The position numbers were made by a program, and so were the translations under genes. A stretch of DNA of 64,000 nucleotides, taken from Stentor coeruleus (lineage: Eukaryota; Ciliophora; Heterotrichea; Heterotrichida; Stentoridae). The stretch lies in NCBI GenBank assembly GCA_001970955.1, contig MPUH01000080.1, forward strand, positions 1 through 64,000. The letters run 5' to 3'. The notes under the pieces are model-generated. The model had not been told where the DNA came from, did no database searches, and saw only the letters and a program-made list of their open reading frames with translations. This document shows, in pieces, positions 39,899 through 50,268 of the stretch; position 1 is the stretch's first letter, and each line of letters begins with the position of its first letter.

Positions 39899-41368
39899 TT
39901 AATAAGACTTAACAAGTTTCGCATCAAGTTGCAATAAAAGTGCTTCATACTTTGCAATCTCTTGAGCATGTATTGAAGCTTGTTCAGTCATTTTTTTCTG
40001 CATAGCATCAACTCTTGCTTGTGCGGCCTGCAACTTAACCTGCAGTTCAATTTTATTACTATTCGAACTTGAAGGTCTAAAACTATGTGTGCTCATCTCC
40101 TGCCCAAGCCTTTCAATTTCATTTAACAAATCCTCACCTCTTTTCTTCAAAATTTCCTTTTCACCCTTATCCTCATCCATATCAAAATTCAGTTTTGCAA
40201 GTTCTTCAATAGGTAAAAATCCATCATTTGTATCTAACAAAATCTCTAATTGTTTATGTTTTTGTTCCATCACAGCTTTTTGATGTTTTAAATTTACTAC
40301 CTCAACCTCATTAGCCTTATCTTTTTTCACAACACGTGCTTTTATTATTTGATTTTCAAACTCTTTTATAAGCCCATCTAAATTCTTAACATTTTCTCTT
40401 AAAACTAAAGCTTGAGGAAGTTGATCTTTTAATGTAAGCATATGAAATTCTAATTGATTATGGGCTTCTTTAACTTTTTCAACTTCGTTTTTTAGTTCTT
40501 CAAGTTTACGTTTTTTACCTTCGATTTTCATCCAGTTCGCAGAGAGTTCTTTGTGACGAAGGGTTTCTTTTTGGAATCTTTTATTAGTTTTTTCTAGAAT
40601 AAGTTTTAGTATATCAACACCTTGAAGTGATGTGCTTAGAATATCGAATTTTATGTGCATATCATCAACTTTTGAAAGCCTTTCTATACGTTTTTGGATT
40701 TCTGAGTTTTCAAGCTCTAAATAATCTTTTTCCTTTTTTAGCATTGCCACATCGGTACCAAGTGACCGTAAAGCATCTCTTAAATGATCAACTTTTTTCA
40801 TCCATTCTTGAAGTTCTGAGTTTTTTTCTTGGAGCATAACTTCAACATCTGCAAGTTTATTTTTTATTGTTTCTTCATCGTTTTCATATCTGTCATATTC
40901 AATTTTGAGAAAAACTCTTTCATCTTCGATAATTTGTTCTTCGACACCAGAAAACCTTAATGATAAATTTACTGTAAGAATTGCAGTTTCTTCAGAAGTA
41001 CTTTGATTTATAAGTCGATATAATGTTTTATATGATACTTGATCTCGAAGGGTAGCTAGAATTTTTTTAGTTATAATTAATATATATACCCCTTGGCATA
41101 TACATTTTGATGGATCTATTGGTTTAATTTCTGAATAGTTTTGCACTTCGATTGCCCCGAATTTTAAAGTAATTTTGTTAGCAAGTGAAGCGCCAAAGGA
41201 AAAAAAGTTCTTGAGGAATCTGGGATTAAAACCATAAAATACGTCTGTTCTTTGTTTTTGTTTGATTTTTTGTTTTGATGAGAATTTTTGCTCTTCTAGT
41301 TCTACTTGGATAAACCAAAAACTTTGTTTTGTAAACTCAGCATTGACTATACTTACGAGGACTTCCAT
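39899..41368 (-). CDS. C2-like plus coiled-coil protein
   Basis: 489 residues. Residues 1-150 form a beta-rich region (MEVLVSIVNAEF, FWFIQVELEEQ, GVYILIITKKILATL) that fits a C2-type or similar sandwich domain. The fit is only at the level of pattern. From about 165 to 480 the protein is an almost continuous coiled coil with heptads (LADVEVMLQEKNSELQEW, KKRKLEELKNEVEKVKE). C2 plus coiled coil is seen in ciliary and basal-body proteins, and in Golgi tethers, so a structural or tethering role is likely. No transmembrane helix or intron. Confidence 0.78.
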   Translation of the reverse strand: MEVLVSIVNAEFTKQSFWFIQVELEEQKFSSKQKIKQKQRTDVFYGFNPRFLKNFFSFGASLANKITLKFGAIEVQNYSEIKPIDPSKCICQGVYILIITKKILATLRDQVSYKTLYRLINQSTSEETAILTVNLSLRFSGVEEQIIEDERVFLKIEYDRYENDEETIKNKLADVEVMLQEKNSELQEWMKKVDHLRDALRSLGTDVAMLKKEKDYLELENSEIQKRIERLSKVDDMHIKFDILSTSLQGVDILKLILEKTNKRFQKETLRHKELSANWMKIEGKKRKLEELKNEVEKVKEAHNQLEFHMLTLKDQLPQALVLRENVKNLDGLIKEFENQIIKARVVKKDKANEVEVVNLKHQKAVMEQKHKQLEILLDTNDGFLPIEELAKLNFDMDEDKGEKEILKKRGEDLLNEIERLGQEMSTHSFRPSSSNSNKIELQVKLQAAQARVDAMQKKMTEQASIHAQEIAKYEALLLQLDAKLVKSY

Positions 41369-42256
41369 ACTAATAGAATTTTATAGGAGTGGATTTTAGT
41401 TGATTTTAATGATATTTTTTTTTAATTTTATGTTTATTGGTTTTCGCTAGGACTTTATTACTTTTTTAGACAAAAAATCAGTTTTAAATTTTGTTTTGAA
41501 TTCTTTAGTAATTTTTCCTTTTTTCAGATTATTTTTATTTCAACGTATTTGTTTCTAAGAATTTTATTATAACTTTTATAAGTTATAAATCTTTGAATAT
41601 ATTAGTTTTTGTGCTTGTATTATAATAAATTACTTTAGATTTTTATAAATTTATTTTTGGTTTGCATACAATAAACTTGTTTAAGTTTAAATTTTGCCTT
41701 AAACAATTTTGATAATAGATTTTTGAATAGTAGTTTTTATTTAATAGATTGCATTAAATTATATTATCATAATATATCAAAAACTATAAATTTAAAGATT
41801 GACCTGTTATATTTCAATCCTGAATATTGTAATAATAAAGAAAATTTAGTAAGTTTTAATTATAATAGACATAAATTAGTTAGAAAATATAGAGTTCACA
41901 GTCGTGAACTCAGTATTAATCAATTTTCAGATATTTTCTCTTATTATCAATGTTTTCTACGAAGTTATTTATGATGCTATCTACTTTTCTTTTCTTTTAA
42001 TTTTATTACTCTTTTCTCCTATACATTTTTCAAACTTTTTGCCGTTTAGTACTATTTCTACTAGTGTAAGCTTGCAGTATATGTCTATTATTTAAGTTTT
42101 AATTATAATAAACATAAATTAGCAAATATATATTAAAAGCCTTAAAACACCCATTCAACTACGCTAAAAATTAAAAAAAAAATCTAACAAAATATTTTCC
42201 TAATCCTATATCACTATTCTACCTATTTTTCTCTAAAAAATACACTTAATTACCTT
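41369..42256. other. Intergenic, AT-rich
   Basis: Contains an imperfect direct repeat of about 28 bases (AGTTTTAATTATAATAGACA near 41852 and its one-base variant near 42095). Open frames at 41723 and 41904 have AT-driven composition and no support. Confidence 0.5.
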
Positions 42257-42805
42257 CTAAAAATTATTAATATTAAGTTCTGAAAAGTAATTCATTGCAA
42301 TTTTATATTTTTCGCTTTCGCTTTCAATCGGGCTACTTAAAATCACACAATTTTCATTTCGAAGTTTTAAAACCTCTTCTGAAAATTTATCAATATCATT
42401 TGTATACATTATTTCAGGACTCTGATCAGCATTTATTTTATCATCTATTTCAACATTCATTTCTCCATTTCTTTTATCATCTATTTCAACATTTATCTTT
42501 CCATTTCTTTTATCATCTATTTCATCATCTATTTCATCATCTCTTTCATCTTTTATCTCCTCATTTCTTTTATCATTTATTTCAACAGAATTACTTGAAA
42601 TAGATTCTTTATCTTCTTCCATTGCAGGCTCATTTGGCTTGACTGAATTTTTAGAAAAAAGTTTATAATCAATACCAACACCTGATCGTTTTGTGAAATT
42701 TGGAGGATCATCATATGCTCTAACATTAGTATTAGAAAGAGGGAATTGACTAATACTTCTATTATTGTTTGAGTCTTGAGGAATACTTTTTGGGTTTAAA
42801 GACAT
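42257..42805 (-). CDS. Acidic repeat protein, unknown
   Basis: 182 residues with no recognised fold. Residues about 85-135 carry degenerate repeats built on DDEIDD and on a 12-residue unit (DDKRNGKINVEI, then DDKRNGEMNVEI), visible in DNA at about 42435-42560. Such repeats suggest recent slippage and a disordered acidic segment. The N-terminus is Ser/Asn-rich. It starts from an ATG next to a typical G-rich divergent flank. Confidence 0.65.
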   Translation of the reverse strand: MSLNPKSIPQDSNNNRSISQFPLSNTNVRAYDDPPNFTKRSGVGIDYKLFSKNSVKPNEPAMEEDKESISSNSVEINDKRNEEIKDERDDEIDDEIDDKRNGKINVEIDDKRNGEMNVEIDDKINADQSPEIMYTNDIDKFSEEVLKLRNENCVILSSPIESESEKYKIAMNYFSELNINNF

Positions 42806-43567
42806 TTATTTATATTTATAAGTAGTGAAAATGATTAGAAAAATTAATCTTGAAAAGGTGAAATTCGCTTGAGAAAGGTTAATTAAATGATTGGATTGGA
42901 TTTTTGATGATAAATATTCGGTTTTTTATTATTTTTATGGGTAAAGTGCTTAGATTATAAAATTTTTGTGAGAAGAATAGGTTGAGATAGGTTTTTATGA
43001 TTTTGTTTGATGTATTATAAAGAAATTTTGGTGTAGGATAATTTTTATGTGCATTTAAGGCTTGATATAAAAGATTTTAGCAAATGTAGATAGTTTTTAT
43101 AGTATAAATAAAAATGATTGATTATTATGAATAATTATTTAACTTTGAAAGAGAGCTTTTGAAGGGGTCTATAGGAATAGAGATGATATTATTTCTAGAA
43201 AAGTTTCTTGCAGATATGATGATTATAAAAAAATAACTTGATAAAGTTAAGAAAAAAATGATTAAAAATTGTAGGGAAAATAAGTGAATATTTGATATAT
43301 GAATGATATTATAAGAATATACTACTAGAGTTGAGTGGGAGAGTAATTTTAAATCTTGCAGATATTGAATATCCAGAGTCTATAAATTATATTGGGAAAA
43401 AGTATTAAATTTTACTTATTCTTGGATTTAAGTTTTACATCTTTTGCTTTAATACATACCAAATATTATCAATAAATTTAAACACGAGAATATTAACGAA
43501 TTAATTATAAATATAATATAAGTTCATTCAAAATAATCTGTTTTTATTTTATTATATTTGGCATTTT

Positions 43568-43725
43568 TTGATCGTGAATAATTATTAAAGATCATTCATA
43601 AGTCTCATAAATAGTTTTCTTTATTAAATTATGAAAAACTACCAAAAAAAGCAAAATTTATTGATCTTGAATAATTATTAAAGATCATTCATAAGTCTCA
43701 TAAATAGTTTTCTTTATTAAATTAT
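43568..43725. repeat. 65-bp direct repeat, two copies 28 bases apart
   Basis: Copies at 43568-43632 and 43661-43725 share ATAATTATTAAAGATCATTC and differ by one base (GATCGTG / GATCTTG). Each copy contains the near-palindrome GAATAATTATT. Confidence 0.85.
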
Positions 43726-44274
43726 AAATAATACTTTAATTGGATTCTGAAATTTTTTTTCTAATTTTTATTGATTCTGAGTTTGGATTAACTTTTATTA
43801 ACTGTTTATAAATTTCATGTTTCTGTTGAAATGAATTTATTCAGTTTATTCCTTTCGAAACCTAGGCTTTTAACTATTGCAAAACATCTGAATTCTTGAT
43901 TAATCTGTAAACATTCTCTCTAGCATTTTTAGTATGAGAAACTCGGTTTAATTTATGATTTCTGTTAAAAAGAAACTGTAACTAGAAGTTTATAATTAGA
44001 AACTGTTTAAGCTTTATTAAATTTTTCAAACTTATAAGAATTGCAAACTTAAATAATCTGATTATTATGGCTTAACAATATATTTTATCAACTTAAACAC
44101 CATCAGTATTTCTCCCACAACACCCAATAAGCACTTCCTGAATAAAATCTTCTATCATTAAACTCCTTCCACTTTTTCTTTAAACCCAATATTTCCAACA
44201 TAATACCCTCATATTCTTAAAGGTATTTCACATTTCCCATCCTTAAAAGCCCAACAGCCAACCAAAAAAATCCT

Positions 44275-44364
44275 CACAAACTAAAATCCTTAACCTAAAT
44301 CCCTGTTCATAAAAAATCCCACAAACTAAAATCCTTCACCTAAATCCCTGTTCATACAAAATCC
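44275..44364. repeat. 45-bp tandem repeat directly upstream of a start codon
   Basis: Two copies (44275-44319, 44320-44364) of a C/A-rich unit containing CACAAACTAAAATCCTT and ACCTAAATCCCTGTTCAT, with two mismatches. It ends 33 bases before the ATG at 44398, so it lies in the promoter or leader. Confidence 0.85.
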
Positions 44365-44397
44365 CGCTTTTTTGAATTCTTCACTAATATTTAAATT

Positions 44398-46557
44398 ATG
44401 AGATCCAGAATCCTACAATTGAAGCAAGAAATCGCTGAGCTCGACCAAAAACTAGTAAACTCTTGCACAATGAAATCTGACTATTCCTTACCTATTCAGC
44501 CCTTTACTATAAAAAAAGACTCTGAACGCGAAGAAATCCTTCATCGTCTAAACTCTTTAAGAGTATCCACATCTGGCAAAAGTGAAACTTTACAAACCGA
44601 GCTTGTAGAAATTTCAAATAAACTAAGACAATTAGGTTTAAAAAAACAAGCCGAGTACAACAATGTTAAAAATGCTCGGGAAATGATAAATCAAAAAATC
44701 GCAGCACATAGTAAAACCTTACAAAAAAACTATGAAGAGTATCAAATACTCTCAGCGACTATAGCGAAAAAACAGAAAATTAAAGAAGACAACACAATGG
44801 CTAAAACTAAAGCATATGAAGAATCTTTGCAACCTTTAGAAAAAGAAGCTGAAAAACTTTGTAGTGAAAAAGAAGATTTAATTGAAGAACAAACAAAACT
44901 TCAAGAACAATTGCAAATACATGAAAATCTTTATGTTATGTGTAAAGAAGATATGCTTTCACGATATACACAGCGGGCTGAATATATAGGCCAAAGAGAA
45001 GAACTTGAGGTAATATTAGAAGCTTTTGAAATAGCTAATGTAGATGAATTAGAGTTTTTGGTACAAGAAGATTTTATGCAAAGTCATAATAGTATTAGTG
45101 CTATTAAAGGTAAATATAAAGAAAACTTATCATTATTGGATAATGCTATAGAAAACAATAGGATTTTAATTGAAACTTTAGAAAAAAAATACGGGAAAGT
45201 TGTTGGCGATATAGAAGACCTTCTGACAAATGCCCCTGGGTATAGAGGAAATGCTGAAATCCTAATGATGGAAAATGTTATAAATGAAAAAACTGCAGAA
45301 TACGATCTTGATACTCTAGAAAATGTAATATTGGATTTAAACACATTAGAAAGGTTTGATATTGATGAGGAAATATTAAGACTTCAACTTTCTGAAGTCA
45401 TAAAAGCTGAGAATAAACTCAAGTTCAACTTTGAATATGAAGAAAAGGAAATGCTTGAAAAAATAAGAGTTTTGTATAGTGAAAATGACCAAAACTGTAA
45501 TATATTAACTAAAGAAAATGAACTAAACTATAAAAGAAATCAATACAGGAATAGACTAGCAGCGATTAATCAATGGAAAGAAGAAGTTGAAGCTGTGATT
45601 TCAAGGACGATTTCTAATATACAAGTTATTGTACAAGACAGGACACTTATAGATGAGTTTTGTGCATCACTTGGAAGGATATCAAGTTCATCTGTAAAAC
45701 AACAGATTAGAAATTTACTTGAAACTTATTCGGCTAAAGTTGCAATAAGGGATAAGATTATTCAAAACGCTTTACCTGAAATAAAAAAAAAGTTCAATGA
45801 AAGAGCCCAATTGGCAACAACAATACTTAAAGCTCAACAAGAAAAAACTAAACTGCAGAACGAAAAATATCGTTTGGCTAAAGAACTCACTTTGACAATG
45901 CAAAAAGAGTCAAATACTAAAACTGTGAAAAATGATAAAAATGTAGGTAATATCAAAGAACAAGCTTACCAGATGAGAAATTCTCTAATTAAAATGGAAA
46001 AAATTGTGGCAAATGAAGGGAAAATGTATGAGAAAACTAACCTTCAACTACAAGAGATATCGTTGAATTCAAAAAATATTAAAAAAAGACTAGCAAATAT
46101 TAGGTATTCGATTAATAAAATCACAAGTGAAGAACATTCACTGCATTTCCAAATTGAAAAAATCCTTGAGAATAAAAGAAAAGATATGCTTAGCTCATTA
46201 CAAGAATTATCAGTTTTAAATAAAGAGTCTGATGAAATAAAACTTAATGAGCTTAAAGAGAAAATTGATGATATGACAACACAAGTTGAAAGTTTGAATA
46301 AGGAAATTAATAAAATTGACTCAAATAATATTGCAAATTTGGCTGTTATGAAACAAGAAGAGTCGATTTTAAAGACTCAGATGCAGGTTATTGAATCTGC
46401 GCTTAGAAATGTGGATATTGAAAATAAAAGGATTAAAGAAATGGAAAATCAACTAGCTAAAATGGAAGAAGCTGAAGCTGCACCAACACCTGAATGTTTA
46501 CAGGATAAGACTAGGACTAAGAGATTAAGAGTGTATGGAGGTATGAGGAAGCATTGA
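44398..46557 (+). CDS. Long coiled-coil protein
   Basis: 719 residues, coiled coil nearly end to end. Heptad stretches start at residue 2 (SRILQLKQEIAELDQKL) and include LEKEAEKLCSEKEDLIEEQ, about residue 143, and KLNELKEKIDDMTTQVESL, about 620. A short basic end (RTKRLRVYGGMRKH) follows. No globular domain, signal or membrane helix. This is the look of a cytoskeletal rod, basal-body or ciliary coiled-coil protein. A specific family cannot be named. Confidence 0.85.
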   Translation: MRSRILQLKQEIAELDQKLVNSCTMKSDYSLPIQPFTIKKDSEREEILHRLNSLRVSTSGKSETLQTELVEISNKLRQLGLKKQAEYNNVKNAREMINQKIAAHSKTLQKNYEEYQILSATIAKKQKIKEDNTMAKTKAYEESLQPLEKEAEKLCSEKEDLIEEQTKLQEQLQIHENLYVMCKEDMLSRYTQRAEYIGQREELEVILEAFEIANVDELEFLVQEDFMQSHNSISAIKGKYKENLSLLDNAIENNRILIETLEKKYGKVVGDIEDLLTNAPGYRGNAEILMMENVINEKTAEYDLDTLENVILDLNTLERFDIDEEILRLQLSEVIKAENKLKFNFEYEEKEMLEKIRVLYSENDQNCNILTKENELNYKRNQYRNRLAAINQWKEEVEAVISRTISNIQVIVQDRTLIDEFCASLGRISSSSVKQQIRNLLETYSAKVAIRDKIIQNALPEIKKKFNERAQLATTILKAQQEKTKLQNEKYRLAKELTLTMQKESNTKTVKNDKNVGNIKEQAYQMRNSLIKMEKIVANEGKMYEKTNLQLQEISLNSKNIKKRLANIRYSINKITSEEHSLHFQIEKILENKRKDMLSSLQELSVLNKESDEIKLNELKEKIDDMTTQVESLNKEINKIDSNNIANLAVMKQEESILKTQMQVIESALRNVDIENKRIKEMENQLAKMEEAEAAPTPECLQDKTRTKRLRVYGGMRKH

Positions 46558-47501
46558 TTTAATTTTATAATTGATGAATAGTTTTTTTGGATAGATTAAG
46601 ATTGTGTAAAATTTTTTTTTTTTTGAATAAGGATTATTGTTGTTGTAAAGAAAGTTTAGAAATTATATGTGGATAAGGTTTATTGATTTAGATATGATGA
46701 TGAGATAGGAAAATTTAGGTTAAAATTTTATTTAGAAGAAAAGATTTAGTGAAAATATGGAAGTTGTGATTATGATATAAGGCAGGTAGGTGGTTTTAGT
46801 AATGAGTATTTTAGTCAGAATTAGGATTGAAACATACTTGGTTTTAATATAAAAAATAGGTTAAATAAAATTCAAAACTGATAAAATTTCCAAAACTGCA
46901 ATGAGATTCAAAGATATTAACCCAAAACCTTATGATCTTCAGGAAAACTACATTCTNTTCCAAAACTGCAATGAGATTCAAAGATATTAACCCAAAACCT
47001 TATGATCTTCAGGAAAACTACATTCTCTAATCATCATATCAAATTTGCAGCACAACTCACAACATACACATCTTCATTTTTGTATTAATCCATCCCTAAT
47101 CCTAATAGCTTTCAATACAGAAATCATTCCATCATAATAAACCCTCCAGCATTTAATCCTCATACCTAATCCTCTTTTCCAACAACCCATTTTCAAATTC
47201 CAAAAATTCATAGTCTTCATATCTAATTGACCCAAACATAATAACATATAATATCCAACTTTCATAAATCTCTTCATATAAACCCAATTTCCCATACCTC
47301 AATCCAAACTAAATCAAATGTCCAAAACCCAAAAAATCCTCCACCTTCCATCAACCCAAGCCAAACCCTGCAAAATCCTCATAAACCCTCTCCACCAACC
47401 TACAAATCAATAAAATCTCTTGAAAATTCCAACCCCAAAGCTTTCTTCAATCAAAATCCCATTTTTATTTCCCAGTTCTTATAATAATAACAGTTACTAG
47501 G
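46558..47501. other. Intergenic with composition switch and assembly gap
   Basis: G-rich 3' flank (46558-46850), then a 69-bp assembly duplication, then a C/A-rich, G-poor flank (47040-47490) before CFAP20. A minus-strand frame at 47074-47295 arises from the G-poor composition and is not credited. Confidence 0.6.
46888..47026. repeat. 69-bp direct duplication around a single N (assembly gap)
   Basis: Bases 46888-46956 are repeated exactly at 46958-47026, with N at 46957. Confidence 0.93.
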
Positions 47502-48074
47502 ATGTTCAAGAACACATTTCAGTCAGGATTCCTGTCAATCTTGTACAGCATTGGCGCTAAACCCTTACAAATCTGGGACAAAAGTGTACGAAACGGGCAT
47601 ATCAAACGAATAACAGATACTGATATTCAAAGTTCAGTCCTTGAAATCATGGGAACTAATGTTTCAACCACATACATCACATGCCCTGCTGACCCAAATC
47701 AGACTTTAGGTATAAAACTTCCATTCTTAGTCATGATTATAAAAAACCTTAAAAAATATTTCACATTTGAAGTCCAAGTTTTAGATGATAAAAATATAAG
47801 AAGAAGATTTAGAGCTTCAAATTATCAAAGCACAACAAGAGTTAAACCATTTATTTGTACAATGCCTATGAGACTTGATGAAGGATGGAATCAAATTCAG
47901 TTTAACTTAAGTGATTTTACTAGAAGAGCATATGGGACTAATTATATTGAGACGCTTAGGGTACAACTTCATGCAAATTGTAGGCTTAGGAGAATTTATT
48001 TTAGTGATAGACTGTATTCGGAAGAAGAATTGCCACCAGAGTTTAAGCTTTTCTTACCTTTGCAGAAACAATAA
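47502..48074 (+). CDS. CFAP20: Cilia- and flagella-associated protein 20 (Bug22)
   Basis: 190 residues, the usual length, starting [18 protein letters not shown], which is near-identical to the animal and algal protein. Conserved blocks run throughout: [71 protein letters not shown]20 is an inner-junction protein that closes the B-tubule of axonemal doublets and also occurs at basal bodies. In Paramecium, Bug22 is needed for normal ciliary beating. No intron. The identity is certain. Confidence 0.98.
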   Translation: MFKNTFQSGFLSILYSIGAKPLQIWDKSVRNGHIKRITDTDIQSSVLEIMGTNVSTTYITCPADPNQTLGIKLPFLVMIIKNLKKYFTFEVQVLDDKNIRRRFRASNYQSTTRVKPFICTMPMRLDEGWNQIQFNLSDFTRRAYGTNYIETLRVQLHANCRLRRIYFSDRLYSEEELPPEFKLFLPLQKQ

Positions 48075-48158
48075 GTTAAAGATTTTTTAGTAATTTGTTA
48101 AGCTTTGAATGGGTTTAGATGATTGTGTTGGATAAAAGGAGTTTTGTGGAATATAATT

Positions 48159-49421
48159 ATGTCTGACCAATAGTAAGATGTAAATAGCATTTCGATTAAA
48201 GCCAGCACTTGGCATAGAGAATCGCATGGACTGTATGACTATGAGAGTACAAACATAACAAAACGAAAACTAAAAATAACTTCAGACAGCATAATCTTAC
48301 AAAACAACGACAAAGTAGTATCAACTCCAAAAAATTCTAACTATGAGCATTCCTCTGACACAAAGATTTTGCTATCTTTCTCACGATCAAAATCAAGTTT
48401 CATTATGGAGCCTATCAAATCAGTTCTAAAAGAAAACAGAAACAATTACGAAATAACTTGGCTCGTACTTAAAAATTTAAAAGGAACAAATGGTTATGCT
48501 TTATCTGAAGGAGATGTGATACGGTTAGGTAAAGTTGAGCTTAAAATTAAAGAGATAAAAGGTCCTTGTGGAAGTAAAGTTTCAAAAAGTCTTATAAAAT
48601 CTAAGGATATTTACTCTGGAGGTGTTGGAGGGTTAATTAAGGAAATAAGTGAATCTCAGTTGCCAATGCCTGTAAAAGTTTCAGATGAGGAGAGTCAAGA
48701 GCAATGCCCTTGTCGTATTTGTCTTAATGATGAGACTTCTGATGAAAATCCTTTGATTACGCCATGTTCGTGCTCAGGGTCAATGGGATTAGTCCATCTG
48801 GAATGTCTACAAAAGTGGCTTAGTAGCAAAGTTGCATCAAGAGAGTCCAACAACTCAGCCAGCTACTCTTGGAAGTCCCTTGAATGCGAATTATGCAAGT
48901 TTAAATACCCAGACCGCATCCAAATAAAAAACCGAGTTTTCGATCTACTTTTCATGAAAAAACCAGAAAACAATTATATTATCCTAGAATCCATAGGCCC
49001 ACCAAATAACCCAAGTAACCCTAGCAACAACAACAAAACAATCAATGTTATAAGTTTCCAAGACAAAAAAAACATACGCTTAGGTCGTGGTCATGACTCA
49101 GATATTCGCCTTCCAGACATTTCTGTATCACGAAACCATGCAAATATCAAACTTGCAAGCTCTGGTCTTTTTCTTGACGATGTGAGTTCTAAATTCGGCA
49201 CTTTAATAAAAATCAAAAAGCCGATTTTTTTGAGTCCTGGGATGAAATTCAGTGTCCAATGCGGAAGGACACTCTTGGAAATTTCAATAAAAAAACCTTT
49301 TAGTTTCCTTGCCTGCTTTGGGGTATGTAATAGAAGGAAGAATTCAGAAGATGAATACAGTCGTAGTGTACGAGATGTAACAGAAGAAAGTATAAGTCAG
49401 AATTTAGATCACAGTTCTTGA
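48159..49421 (+). CDS. FHA-RINGv-FHA protein, one 15-base intron
   Basis: The first exon is only 14 bases (MSDQ plus two bases). Removing 48173-48187 gives 415 residues. Residues about 75-140 (TWLVLKNLKGTNGYALSEGD, IRLGKVELKI) resemble a diverged FHA domain. Residues about 180-245 are a RING-CH (C4HC3) zinc finger: CPCRICLND, CSCSGSMGLVHLECLQKWL, CELCKF, as in MARCH ubiquitin ligases. A clear FHA domain follows at about 295-370 (IRLGRGHDSDIRLPD, SVSRNHANIK, DDVSSKFGT), with the R, S, R, H and N residues of phosphothreonine binding. MARCH proteins usually have membrane helices and this one has none. It is probably a soluble E3 that recruits phosphorylated targets. That role is inference. Confidence 0.9.
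48173..48187 (+). other. 15-nt intron in FHA-RINGv gene
   Basis: GTAAGATGTAAATAG splits codon TA|C (Tyr) after a 14-base first exon. A is at position 10. Confidence 0.88.
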
Positions 49422-50268
49422 GTATTTAGTTAATATATAATCTTTATATGAGAAAAATATTGTCCTATTTTTTATTCTTATGGTTTTATTGACTAAGAAT
49501 TAATGTTTTTTTTTAGTATCTAAGAGCTTATTTTTGTTTTTGGGTATGAGCTTAGAATGTATACTATATGGTTATGATATAATATAAGAGATAGCATATA
49601 AAGGAGTTATATTATTATAAAAATCTTATCATTTCATCTTAAGTCAATTTGATTATATGACTGCTAAGATCATATTTTTTTCTTTTCAGGATTATTTTAA
49701 TGATAATTTTTCTATATATTTGATTCAGACTATATCAAACATTACTATTTGCTTACCTTTAATATTAGTGTTTAATATACGCAAGATAAAATTAAACCTT
49801 CCTCTTCATCGATTACTAAAAGTAACATTTTCATGGCCTTTATAATGATTTTTGAATTGAAGAAGTTTGCTTTATAGTATCAAAAATAAGTTTCTAATTT
49901 TTTGAAGAGAAATTATTAACAGTTTTTATAATTATATAAATTTAAAGATATAATTCATATAAAAATATTAATCGATATGACTACTTAAGATAGACTTGAA
50001 GTAACTCATAATAAACTCTTCATAAAAAGTGTTTGCAGAGTATAAAACATATTATTATATATATCAATTTACAATTACACACATTAAATTTACAATAAAC
50101 TTCTTACAAAAATGCCCACTCCTAATCTTAAACCAAAAAAACCTAATCATCCACAACAAAAACCAATCTTTCCGCATAAAAAAATCAACCCCAAACAAAA
50201 CCCACAAAAAAAACTCTTAAAACTCTAAAAAAATAAACATCACATAAACTAGTGATGTATAAATAAAA
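49422..50268. other. Intergenic, nothing recognised
   Basis: AT-rich. The last 150 bases (50110-50260) are strongly C/A-rich and G-poor, as before other + strand starts. Frames at 49657 and 50029 follow from composition only. Confidence 0.55.

Larger units (their letters stand above)
42806..44397. other. Long divergent intergenic region with direct repeats
   Basis: About 1.6 kb. G-rich and C-poor from 42806 to about 43400, C/A-rich from about 44050 to 44397, matching the divergent genes at each side. Holds the 65-bp and 45-bp direct repeats entered separately. No coding frame. Confidence 0.55.

Noticed and set aside
41723-42095. Two small + frames
   Set aside because: AT-driven frames with no motif, leader or conservation evidence.
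43568-43725. Transposon ends or terminal repeats
   Set aside because: The two copies are direct, not inverted, only 28 bases apart, and no transposase gene or target duplication is present.
47074-47295. Minus-strand frame upstream of CFAP20
   Set aside because: The + strand here is G-poor and C/A-rich, which by itself creates long stop-free minus frames rich in Gly, Trp, Met and Leu.
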